A stretch of 64,000 nt of DNA from Yamagishiella unicocca (lineage: Eukaryota; Chlorophyta; Chlorophyceae; Chlamydomonadales; Volvocaceae): positions 744,001-808,000 of the forward strand of contig BDSL01000035.1 in the NCBI GenBank assembly GCA_003116995.1, written 5' to 3'. The position numbers and the translations under genes were made by a program. Below the pieces are notes generated by a model, which was not told the origin of the DNA, ran no database searches, and saw only the letters and a list, made by a program, of their open reading frames with translations. Positions 35,401 to 46,100 of this stretch are shown piece by piece. Position 1 is the stretch's first letter; each line of letters starts with the position of its first letter.

Positions 35401-38400
35401 CATCCGAGTGACGGTGTGGCTGTTCAATGACGGCGACGCCACCTCCTCGGCGGTCTGCCTGGCGTTCATCATCGCCACGCAGGTGGCGGTGTCGGCGGCG
35501 GTGCTGGCCTCCCTGGCGCACCACTTCTTCTCCAGCCGGCTGCTGGTGGTGCTCTTATCGCCGGTGCTGGTGGCGGTGGGGCCGGTCGTGGGGCCGGTGC
35601 TGGCGTTCGCCAACATCCGCAATCCAGACGTGCCGCTGGTGTTTTGGAGGTACGGTCGGGTGGGGGGGAGGGTTGGAGGCCGTTTGGGGGGAGGGGAAGG
35701 CGGGAATTCGTCAGGCCGACGGGTGGTCGAGAGGGGTTTCGGAACAATTCAGGATAACGTGTAATTGAGTTTTTTGGCCATTTTCTTTGGGAGGGTTGGA
35801 GATTATTTTGGGTGGCGGCATGATACGTATGCGAGAGTTGCGTGTGCTGGCGGCCGACGTGTTAGATCGGGGGCGGAGGAGGAGCCTGGTAGGTGTGGCG
35901 TTCGGGCGCTGCAGCAGGCGCGGGCAGCGCAGGGGGCAGGTCCTACCAGCGTCTTAACAGCAGGGCTGGATCAGCCGCAACAGCGATAGCAGCAGCGGAA
36001 GCCGGAACAGCGACAGCAGCAGCGTCCGCAACCGTAGCGTCACATGAGTACAGGCATCGGAAACCGGGGCGCATTATTCACCGTCCGAGCTCCGCAGCTC
36101 CATAAGCCGCCCATGTGCGGCAGCGGCTCAGCCTGGGGGACCGATGCCGCTCTGATGGTGTAGCAGACATGACACAGCCGCCGGAGATCAGGGGTCTCCC
36201 GCACCCACGTCGAGTAACCGGTTCCTTTTTCGTAACCCGCGCCCAGCTGTTGCTGCTGCTGGCTGGCCTCGGCCTCCGCCGCAGCCTTTCAGGAGCCCAA
36301 CGGATGGCTCGACAAACCTCAACCCCGTCACACCTGTCTGTGGAAGCCTCGCGCAGCGCCCCACCACCAAGTCCCGCCACCGAAGCCCCAACTGAACCGA
36401 CGTTGCGCCCTGCCCAATCACCGCGCGCCGGCTTCCCGCAGGTACCTGGAGCTGATGGAGTTCTCGGTGGCGCTGCTTCAGGCGCCCGCTGAGTCCGTGA
36501 CGCAGAGCATCGTGTATGCGCACCACAACATGATGGGCAACGGCATGTACATGGACCACGCGCTTTTCATCGCCTCCATCATCCTGTCGCTCGGGGACAT
36601 GCTCATCGCCACCTTGAAGCTGTGCCGGTGGGTAGCAGCGTGTGTCTTTTGTGGGACTGGCAGGCAGGCAGAATGGGCGGGCAAAGCGACTGGATTAGGG
36701 AGGCAGGGTGGAGGGTTGAGGGGACCCAACCTACCAACCAAGGCCTCGGATGGACTCGCAGCTGCGGTAGGACTGGCATGTACACGCAGGGAGAGCCAAC
36801 AGCCGGCAATCACGCAACATTTTACAGCGGTGAAAGTCGTGCCGATCGCTTGGCGTCATTACTCTTTTTTTCGTTTCGTCCTTCCACTAGCCTTTCCTGC
36901 GTGTCGGCTCGCACCCTAACACGCTCCCCCCTCCCCTCGTCCCCTCCAGGTACAAGCGCGGCCCGCTCCGGCGCATCCAGGTGGCCATCACCCACCTAGA
37001 CCGGTTGCGCGACCCGGTCGACTACCGCAAGCCGCTGCTGAGCAAGAAGGCCGGCGGCGGCTACGAGGTCGACTCGTACTTCCTCGACCCGCCCCTCACC
37101 TCCTCCCTCGCACTCGCTGGCGCCGCCGCCACCACCGCCACCGCCAAGTCCCCCGAGGCCAGCCGGAGCCAGGTCCTACGGCTTGGCCCGGGGCCGTTGT
37201 TGTCACCGACGCACAGCGCCGCCGCCGCCGGCGGCGGCGGCGGCGGCGGCGGCTACGTTGCGCCCGAGGGCGGGTGGATGGGTGAGGAGGAGCCGCAGCC
37301 GCGTTCCGCGGCTGCGGTGGTGGAGCCGAGCAGCGACGACCCGCCGGCGGCGAACACCGCCGCTGGGTCCCCCGGCATCTCACCGCTCACTGCGCCCAGG
37401 TACCGGCCGTCGCTGCTGTCCCCCAGCTCGCAGCGGCTGGCAGTCGGGGGGCAGGGGCTGAACACTCCCAGCCGCCTCGGGCCGTCAGGCAGCGCCCGCG
37501 CCTCCACCAGCGCCATCCCCTCCACCTCCTCCTTCTCCTCCGTCTCCCAGCCGCCTCTCAGACCGCTTACGGCGGTCCTGCCCGCCACACCCACGGGCTC
37601 CAGCCGCTTCGGGCCCCGCGCCACCTCCGGTCAAGACGCGGAGGCGGAGGCGGGGGACCCGGCGGCCGCATCTCACTCCCAAGCTCGCACCTGGTCGGAC
37701 ACCAGCGAGGCGGAGCCGGCGACGACGACGGCTGGCGCCGCCGCCGCCTCCGGCAGCCTCGACCGCCGGTCGCGCAGCCTCCAGGGCGCGCTGCCCTCGC
37801 ATCAGCAGCCGCCCATCGCCGCCCAGCCCAACCTCGTGGGGTCCATCTCGTCAGACGTGTACGGCTCAGCCGCCACCGGCGGCCACGGGCCACCACCACC
37901 GCCGCCGCCGTCGTTCGAGGCGGAGACGCTGCGGCGGTCCAGCGGCGGCGCGCAGTCGAGCCGCAGCAGCTCGCGCTTCTCGGACGCGCGGCGGCGTCTC
38001 AGCAGCACCCACGGCGCCACCCTGCCGCCCACCGCCGAGATCATCACCTCGGCCTCGCAGCTCGCCGTAGTTGACGACGCTGCGTACCTAGACTCCGCTG
38101 CGGCCGCCGCCGCAGCAGCCCTGGGGGACGACGCCGCAGGGCCAGGGTCCGGGCTCGGCCCAGGCTACGCCGCCCCGGCGGGTCTGGTCGTCAGCCCCGG
38201 CCGCGTCTCCACCGGCAGCGGCTTTGGCTCGCCGAGTCCGACGGGCGCCGCTGGCTCCAGCCCCACCCCCAACGCCCTGCGGCACGTGTCGAGCCTCGCT
38301 TCGCTGCGCAGCGCCAATGTGTCGCCGGCGCGGCGGCGGGAGGGGCCGTTGCTGTCCATCGCCGTGCCGCTGAGCCCGGTGCTGGGCCAGGGCATTGAAG

Positions 38401-38792
38401 TCATCCGGCTATCGGGAGTACATCACCTGGTGAGTCGGGGGCGGACTGTGCGGCGGAGGGGGGCTGCGGCGACGATTTATTATTGCTCTGTAAGGTCGGA
38501 ATATGTTTGCTGCCCAGTAGGATCTGGATTTGACAGGTGGGCGGGGCAAGACGGGAAGTAGGGGTAGTCCTGCGCTACCTTCGTATCGTTGTGTCGCTGA
38601 CAGTCCTCCCGCTCCGAAACCACGCCGCCCCCCCTCCCGCTCCCTCAGAGCCCCCAGACGTCGCGAGGTGCACCCACGCCTGTCAGCATGCTGCCGCCGC
38701 CACCGCAGTTCCCACAGCTCCCCCCCCTGCCTCAGCGGGGCGGGCCGGCTCCAGGGGCGGCGGCGGAGCGTTCCGGGGCACCTGAGGGGTGA
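32438..38792 (+). CDS. Receptor-like protein: Cys-rich/PAN-like and LRR ectodomain, XK-related-like membrane domain, long cytoplasmic tail
   Basis: Exons 32438-34602, 35062-35649, 36442-36627, 36950-38429 and, less sure, 38709-38792 join in phase to about 1,500 residues. A signal peptide (MRQLLRLLLYLAAGAVLYAP) starts the protein. The ectodomain has many Cys, two related blocks (GYTFHRSLL with CSALDSCAAFQNSG; GYLFIPLHT with CDMYGGACAGFSNYHG) suggesting PAN/apple-like folds, and plant-type LRRs (LRALDLSQNSLSGQLPEQWG, YLNLSSNQLAGTLPPAW). A poly-Pro stretch and the first span (GVLWGVFGVALIAIVVW) follow. Further spans appear in VALLLRVGYLVADVALDIRV, AVCLAFIIATQVAVSAAVL and LLVVLLSPVLVAVGPVVGP; the exon starting YLELMEFSVALLQAPAES adds a fifth and sixth. 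The D-x3-D span and E-x-V-T-Q segment recall XK-related lipid scramblases, which is an inference. The Ser/Pro/Ala tail of about 450 residues is probably cytoplasmic. The last exon could be wrong. Confidence 0.7.
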
Positions 38793-41784
38793 CGACTTGG
38801 ATCTGGGGCCAGGCACGGGAGGGGAGCATTGGAGCGCCCCCCATAGGCCGCCTTGCAGCCGGGTACGTTGCGCCCCGCCCAACGGGGAGTGCTGCTGCTG
38901 CTGCCGCGCGGCCGCAACCTGCGCCCACACGCGCAGGGTATGGGGACGGCGCCGGCGGCGGGCAACCCGGAGGGAGCGGCCGGCGGCTGGCTGCTCGGCC
39001 GGCAGGGCCGCGAGCGCTTCCAGCAAGCATCTAGGGGTTTTGCAGCAAGGGAGCTTGTTTGTCTCACATAGCGAGTCGCCTCGCGGCGGCGGGTAGTACA
39101 ACACCTCTGCTTACATTAATGGGGGGACCCCCAAGCAAGGATTGAATGCGGCAAACCGTGGCCGGGCGGGCCTCGCCCAAGTGCATTAGCAGCTCCATCC
39201 TTCCTGCGCCCTCCGGGCGCTTTCCTCATCCGCATTCGGCACCGCCCGGCACGGCCCGCACTGGCGGTCCTGACTCCTAGGTTAGACAGCGCGGGGGAGA
39301 CCACCTCACGCGCACTCTTGGTTTGCTGTGGTAGTGGTGGTGATGGTGGTGTGATGGACGCCCGTTGGGAGGTGGTTGCTGTGGTTGAGATGGCGGCGGC
39401 GGTTGTGTGGAGGAGTTGTGAAGAGCGCGCGATCGACGTGATGGAAAGCTCCCATAGGAGCGGTTCCGGATCTTGCCCGTGTCCCATCCAGCGGCATCCG
39501 TGCCGCCCCGTCCCAGCCAGCGCCCCGGCTCGCCGCAGTGCGGAGCCAGGGAGGCAGGCGCCGGGCCGGTGCTCGCGGAGGGAGATGGGAAGAAGAGGAA
39601 CCGTCGCCTGGGAGTGTCGCATGCCAGCGCATGCCTGTTCGACGCACATTGGCGCAGAGCTAGTTCCTCTCTAGCCGCGCGCACGCACGACATTGCCCTT
39701 GTCGCCCGTTGTGTTTCTGGTTGCGCCGCTCCGCCGTTGTGTTTCGCCGTTCCGCCGTTGTGTTTCGCCGTTCCACCGAAGGGAAGACGGAGGGAAGGGA
39801 CTGAAGGAAGGGAGGGGCATGTGGGCCGACCACTCCACTCCGCTAGCTCCACCAGGAGTGCCGCGCGCAGGCGGCTGCTTTGCGCTTGTCGCCGAAGGCT
39901 GACGGGCAGGCCAAGCCTTTTCATCATAGGGGCCGTAGAGAGGGTCTTTTAGACGTGGTCGTCGCTGTCTGCGCGCCGCAGTGCACGCGGGCCCGCGGGG
40001 GTAGCCCCCACCCCGCCCGGCGTTGAACCTTTGGTGCGCCAGCAGCGTGCAAATGTGTGCGGTGTGTCTGTGCTGCGGGCGGGCTTGTGCGTGCAATTGT
40101 GTATGCCATGCTGTTTGTTTTCCTGCCCCCGTCCGTCTTCCTGCTGCCGGGGACTCCCCTCCGAGCAGGAACGGCGGGCGCGCGCGTGCAGGCTGACCGC
40201 ACACGCATGCTCTTGAGATGACGACGAAGAAGAAGTGGTGGGGGTGATTGGCAATACCATTTTAGCAACCTGTGTGTGCGCTTTCCTACGGCCTTGTCTC
40301 ATACTTGTGTGTGCGCGTGCGTTGCGTTCGTCCTTCGTGGCTGCTGCGGGACTACTGGGGCGTTGAGAGGGCAGACGGGCTGGGAGGGCGCGAGGGGGCA
40401 GCGGCGACACCCCGGGCCCCGCCCCCAACGGGGTGAGGCCGCGTGGCGGTGGACCCGCAGCCGCCCAAGCCAGCGGCGCCGCGGCTGGGTTGTGTCACCA
40501 GCTGGCGCCTCGTGGGTTGCATGGTGTGACGTGTCCGTGTGTTGGTTGCATGACCGGCTGCGGCAGCGGAGCTCGAGGAGGTCGCGCTCGCACACGCGCA
40601 TGCGATGCATCTTGGTGGGAGGCCCTTACGGAGGCGTGGAAGGCCCTCCCTTGCCTCCCCCCGACCACCACCACCACCGTCATCATCCTCACCTCCCGTC
40701 ACCCCCGCTGTCGGCTCGCACTGTGCAGCGGTGTCGGTGTAGCAGGTGTTGGCAGCAGGGGCGCGCGGGACGCTTGCAGGGGTCAGACGTCGGGGCGCGC
40801 GCTCGCGCTCCGTGCTCTTGTGCGTGTGCTTCGTTGTGTGTGTAGTACCTTTGTACCGACGACAAGAACGACTCTTTTGCCGTGGTTGGTTGTGTTGCCG
40901 CTGTCGCCGCTACGCAACCGAACGTGTTCGGTTGCCGTACGTCAGCGAGGACGCGGCGGGTGCGTGCCTGCGGAAGGCACCGCGTTGGGGGGGATGGCTT
41001 ATTCATATGTGCCACATGTTGCACTATGGATGGCGGAGAGCGGGGCGTCGTGCGGGGACGGCCCTGCCGTACGGGCGGCCACCCCCTGTCGGGATGTCAC
41101 GTCCCGGCGGGCCAGATGCCCCATTGCAGAGTCAGCGTCAAACACGCACCGACGGAACGGCATTTGGATGTTGCGAGGGCGTAGGTGGGCGGGGGATCCA
41201 AAAAAGAGGGTCGGAACGCGTTTGCACCATTCATCCATGCGTATCGACAGGGCTTATTGCAGCAAAGGGACGGCTGCCAGGGCGGGCAGCCGCCATCGCT
41301 TCATGATTTTGATATCTCCTGGTGTGGTGTCGTGACCTGGAATAAAAGCTTTTTAGCCCCAGAAGGTTGACGGGGAAATGGGAGGTGTGAGAGACGGCTG
41401 TGCGCGTGCTCGGCATTGCAGTGTACGCTTCCTATGTAAACAAGAGCGTCTGACTTCATTGCACGCAACGTCGCCGCGCACAACGACGTGCAGGGTGCCA
41501 GGCAGGTTCCAGGCAGAGGGGCAAAACAATGAGTGGTGGGGCACGACAGCTACCCTAGATGCCAAGTTGCCTAATCAGGTAATGACCAGTCAATTCACTT
41601 CGATGCGTGGGTCCAAGATGCGTACCTTGCACCGCCAATCACACAGCGCTGCCGCTCGATGCTTGGAAAGCGCAATATAGAGCAGCCTCTCCAGCGTGCG
41701 CTATCAATGACGGCAATCGAAGGCTGTCAGGCTTTAATGCGACTTGCAGCTGGCGCAATGTTGATCCATACCCCGGCAAGTGCA
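38793..41784. other. Intergenic region / possible long 3'-UTR before the oxidase array
   Basis: ORFs on both strands are GC-driven and carry no domain signal. An alternative terminal exon of the receptor-like gene may lie at about 38857-39070 (open frame starting PGTLRPAQRG). The 40240-41400 stretch is rich in GTGTGTGCG and similar sequence, typical of algal 3'-UTRs, and TGTAA occurs at about 41435. From about 41650 the sequence weakly resembles the spacer of the following array, a diverged edge of it. Confidence 0.4.
39731..39772. repeat. 21-bp tandem duplication
   Basis: Two perfect copies of ccgccgttgtgtttcgccgt(t) are adjacent at 39731-39751 and 39752-39772, followed by a partial third copy. 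Confidence 0.85.
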
Positions 41785-42198
41785 ACCCACCATCGCTAGT
41801 CCGGTTGATCTGCTGCCGCCGGACTGCCGCCTGGTCCTGTCGCCATATCTTATTCAAGCATACTTACCTGGCCCGTTTCTCGAGGTGGTCCCCATGGCCT
41901 CGGTTACACGGTCGGACTTCGCCTTGCACTTTGCGAGGACCTTCCGTGGTCGGCCCTTCGGGTGTCCGGCAGGGCTAAATTTTTGTTAGGCTGAGGATCC
42001 GCGCACTGCGCGACCTCGGCACCCAGTCACAAAATAAGTTTATAACCATAACGTCAAAAAACTCTTGTGTCGTGCGCCCAGGACATGGGAAACAGTCTGG
42101 CTAACTGTCTGGCTAACTGTATGGACGGACCGTCAATGCGCAGCTTCGGCTATGTCGACGCCGCGTGGTAGTTGGATGCTGAACGACACAGACAAGAT

Positions 42199-42266
42199 CA
42201 AAGGTCATTCGCATGCTCTTGCAGTGATACTTCAAAGGTCATTCGCATGCTCTTGCAGTGATACTT
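42199..42266. repeat. 34-bp tandem duplication in the unit-1 spacer
   Basis: Two perfect copies starting caaaggtcattcgcatgctc lie at 42199-42232 and 42233-42266. The matching spacer in units 2 and 3 has only one related, diverged copy. Confidence 0.9.
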
Positions 42267-43010
42267 CAAAGGCACCAGGACGCATACGGATGTAGGGAGT
42301 CGTGCCCACAGCCGTGTTACAGATGATGTGTTGAATTCGTGCTCCGACTGGTAGCCTTCACTACCCAAAAACATTACCGGAAGTCAAAAATAGTGAATTG
42401 CCCATAGCAGAACTTGTGAGTCCAGCGGGAGATAATTGTATGCGCATTGCGTGAGGGCACCCCCGCTGTCACTGCCGTCTGCAGGTACCACACATCCCAC
42501 AAACACACTCTGATGATATGGAGCGGCGTATTGCCCCATCCGCAGCGAACTTCAGAAGGGCCTGTCAGGGTCTGTCGTTTCAGTGAGGTTCTGCCACATC
42601 GACCTTTTGGATATAACATTTGACGGTGCACATCTGTCCTTGCACCACAAGCTAGTAACAAATACGTAGGATTGGATCCTGGATTTCAAACACCGGTAGC
42701 AGCAAACCATCCCAATGAGATTGAAAACAAACAATACCTCAGTGACTATTGGTTGATAAAAGTATGTAAGGTTTAGATGCCATAAGCGCACTTCTAACGA
42801 TGAAATCACGTCGAAGTCGCTGTACCAGCTTCCGCAAGTTCGGCACCACTTGGTTGCATCCGCGTCCCTTTCCGGGATACGTAAATTCAAAGAATAAAAA
42901 AATATGTACCCTTGCACTACAGCTGATCAATAAAGTCCGCACCTAGCAACCTGCGAGTGCTGTGACTTTGGGCTCAACGCCTCAACCTAATCAGATCCCC
43001 CAAATCTCCG

Positions 43011-43015
43011 TTACA
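43011..43015 (-). promoter_or_regulatory. TGTAA polyadenylation signal of oxidase copy 1
   Basis: TTACA on the plus strand is TGTAA on the minus strand, 159 bases after the stop of copy 1. The same site reads TAACA in copies 2 and 3, so it is lost there. Confidence 0.5.
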
Positions 43016-43173
43016 TGTTTGAGTTCCTTAACGCGGTAGTAAACAATGCAGAGGGTCGAGACGAAGGGACGCACCTACCGAGCCAGGGGCAGGTCATGGT
43101 GCGGCCTATTTGCTTTTCCTCCCAAGGGAAACTGCACACTTCACCGAGCTTCTCCCCTACGTGGTTTCACCAG

Positions 43174-46100
43174 CTACGAACTGGTGACCCGGTCCATGCG
43201 CAACCAGCGGCCCTCGCTGTAGGTGTTGCCAGTGGACGTCATGTCTCCGACTAAGAAGAGCATGTAGTAGCCGAAAGGGGCGACAGCGGGCTGGGAGGTG
43301 GGCGGCGCGCGAAGAATCGCGACACCGCCGCTAGCGGACACGACGGTCTACATGGGCGGGGGGCAGGCAGGCGGGGACCGCGCGGGTCGGCGTTACGCAT
43401 TGATGCGGATGCGGATCGAACTACAGCTATAACCGTAGGTAGGGGCCAAGAATTGTGTACGCGAATGGGCGCAGGCAACACATCAGGACATACAGCCGTA
43501 CCCCCAGCAGTGACGACTCACCAGGAAGATGACACGTTGGTTCATGTTGATCGAGTGCGTGACGGCGCAGGGTGCCACCAGAGACGCACCGGTGATGTTG
43601 CCGCCGTACGTGTAGCCCACCGAAAACGTCCTGCAGCAGTTAAAGTGCGGCGAGTGTTTAGGAAGGTTGCCAACTAACATCCTACGTGATGCAACCATCC
43701 TGCCTCACGTTGCCGCCCCAGCCATCGATGCCAGGCAAAGAATACCGATCCCTGCTGCAGCTATAGTGCCAAACGAAGTTCCCCGACCCCTGCTATAGCT
43801 ATGATGGCCGACTATGGATCGATTCTCACATTCCGTGCTCGATGTCTGCTGGCGAGCTGGTGATGTTGGGCCGAATGACGGGCGGTGCTATCTCGTTGGG
43901 CATGCCCATTTGCATCCGGTATTCGTTGTCGCCATCGGGGCTCCTGCTGATGCCATTGGGCTGCGCGCGCATAGCGGACGATTGGGGCGAGTGTGGCGTT
44001 GAGGCGCGAATTCGGGACAGATGGATCGACGACGGTGGTAGGCACACAATCGAGTGATGCAGTAGTGGGTGAAGTCCTGGTCGACCATACATCCAGCTTG
44101 TTCCCGAGCACTCACCGTAGGCATGCCGCATGTGTCGCACCCAGCCACAAGCAGCCCTCCGGAAATGTCCAGGCACGCGGCGGAGTGGTACATACGGATG
44201 ATGCCTGCAGGCAGACGTACGACAGCAGGCGGCGGCGCGAATGCTTGGGTTTCACTGGGCAGCGACCAGAGACGGAGGGTTGTTGATGCATGGAGAGAGG
44301 CATGTAGACAGACGGATTCGGGCTCATTGCAATGCACAGCACGCTACGGGGGCGAACGGACCCTTTGTTTGGCGACCGGCATCATCTTACCGACTGATGC
44401 TGTCTCCGAGTAGCGCTGGCCGAGGGGCGCCTCGGGATCATACATGAGGGCCGTGGCCGCAGGGCGGATGGAGAGGTAGCTCGTGCCCTTCTTCCAGCCA
44501 GCGATGCCGTACTGCAGTAGCAGCCAGACAAATCGCAAATGGTTTATTAGGTTATTGTATTTCTCCATGTGTCAATGTGGGATTAGGACGGCAGAACTGA
44601 CAGCGTACTTGCGAAGGCTTGCAACGGTCAAGCTGGCATGGCCAGCAGTACGGCAACGGAAAATGGAGATAGCCAGCTGCGCCCTGGGGGATGTACAGCG
44701 TTTACCGTAACATGTCACAAGCTGGGTGGATCCCAATGGCTGGATGGGTGCCAAGCGCGGCTGCCTAGTTCGCCGCGTCGCTGCTTGCGCTCACCTGGCC
44801 GCCACCGTGGTACAAAACCTTGCCGTTGGGGAGGACTGCGATGATGACGTGGCACGTCAAGGGAGCGGCAATGTTGGATAAGCAAAGCAATCGAGCAGTG
44901 CAAGGAGGCGAGGTTGCCCATCGACGCTCGTTCGGTCTGGATGGAGCCCAATGTAAAAAATAGTAGTAACTGTTACACTGACAAGTACTACTGTGTACTG
45001 CGCCTAGGCGACCGATCCGAGCTGACTGCTCACCTGTCGCGTCGCCCATCACACGCCGGGAGTTGGCCATGCTCTCAATGATCCACCTGCGCACGTGCGT
45101 CCGGGGGCGCCGTACTCGTGATTTGGGGTTTATTCGACGCCGCACTCAGCACTCGGCTAGGGAGGATACATACCGGTAGATGATGAGCTGTGCAGGGTAT
45201 GCAATCGCTACTGGGTGTACATGGTCCAGGATTGGACTGCGTATGTACGCATGCAAGCACACGCATGATATGCTACGAGAGTCACCCGCCGCACCCGCCG
45301 TTGCAGATGCCAGTCTCGCAATACCAGAAGTCCAGGCGGGCGCTGACAGAAGAGGCGCCGGTGTTGTAAATCGCGCCGTTGGGCTGGCACCATTAAGCGT
45401 GCGGAAACGGACGGCGGGATTGCAAAAAAGGGTAAGGAAGGTAGAGCGATTGGGACGGATAGCCGAGAAAGTGACGGAGCCGTAACGCTCCAAGCCTCAA
45501 AACGCGACGGCGATGTAAACATTCATCGTCGCTTGCCATTATTGCGAACCGCGACGCACACGTACCGCGCCACCGAAAATCATCAAGGTAAATGTGTTGT
45601 ACTCTCCGGACGCGTCCGGCTTTAGCGCGTTGATGGCAATGGCCGACGTGCACTTGTACATGGTACGGAAGCTGCAGGACCGGGGGCGCGCGGGGGACAG
45701 GACTGCATCTCAGGTGCCATGCAACGGCATAGGGGAAGATGATTGCAAAACACGCACGTATGCATGGCTAATTTGTCAGTGACGCGATAGCCCACAACAT
45801 GGACGGAAGCTTTACCCGTAGCGTCACGCGGGTGGCAGTACCGGCAACACGCATGTTATTAACTCACGGGAAAGCGGCGGGGAGCGGTGGCAGATCGGTA
45901 ACGAGGTTCCAGTTCTTGTCCGTGATGCTGCCCGCTCGGTCACCCCACCACAGCACCTCGCCTGCAAGCGGAGCATGTTGGACACGTAGATGTAGGTAGG
46001 GAAGCATAAAGGCTAGCTAGTAAACAAGCGGCGCCAGTACGCGAATTAAGGGGCGCCTGAACGTGAAGGAACGTGAAGCAATTCCAGAAGCAATGACAAT

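Noticed and set aside
36115..36492. Plus-strand ORF upstream of the fifth-span exon of the receptor-like gene
   Set aside because: It lies in the intron between 35649 and 36442, and only the part after the GCAG acceptor at 36441 agrees in phase with the flanking exons.
38853..39071. Alternative terminal exon of the receptor-like gene (PGTLRPAQRG frame)
   Set aside because: The open frame looks somewhat coding, but no donor with matching phase connects it to 38429 or 38792; kept only as a possibility.
40433..41335. 300-codon plus-strand ORF
   Set aside because: It has no domain, a biased Arg/Cys/Gly composition and overlapping ORFs in other frames; it looks like GC-driven openness in UTR or intergenic DNA.
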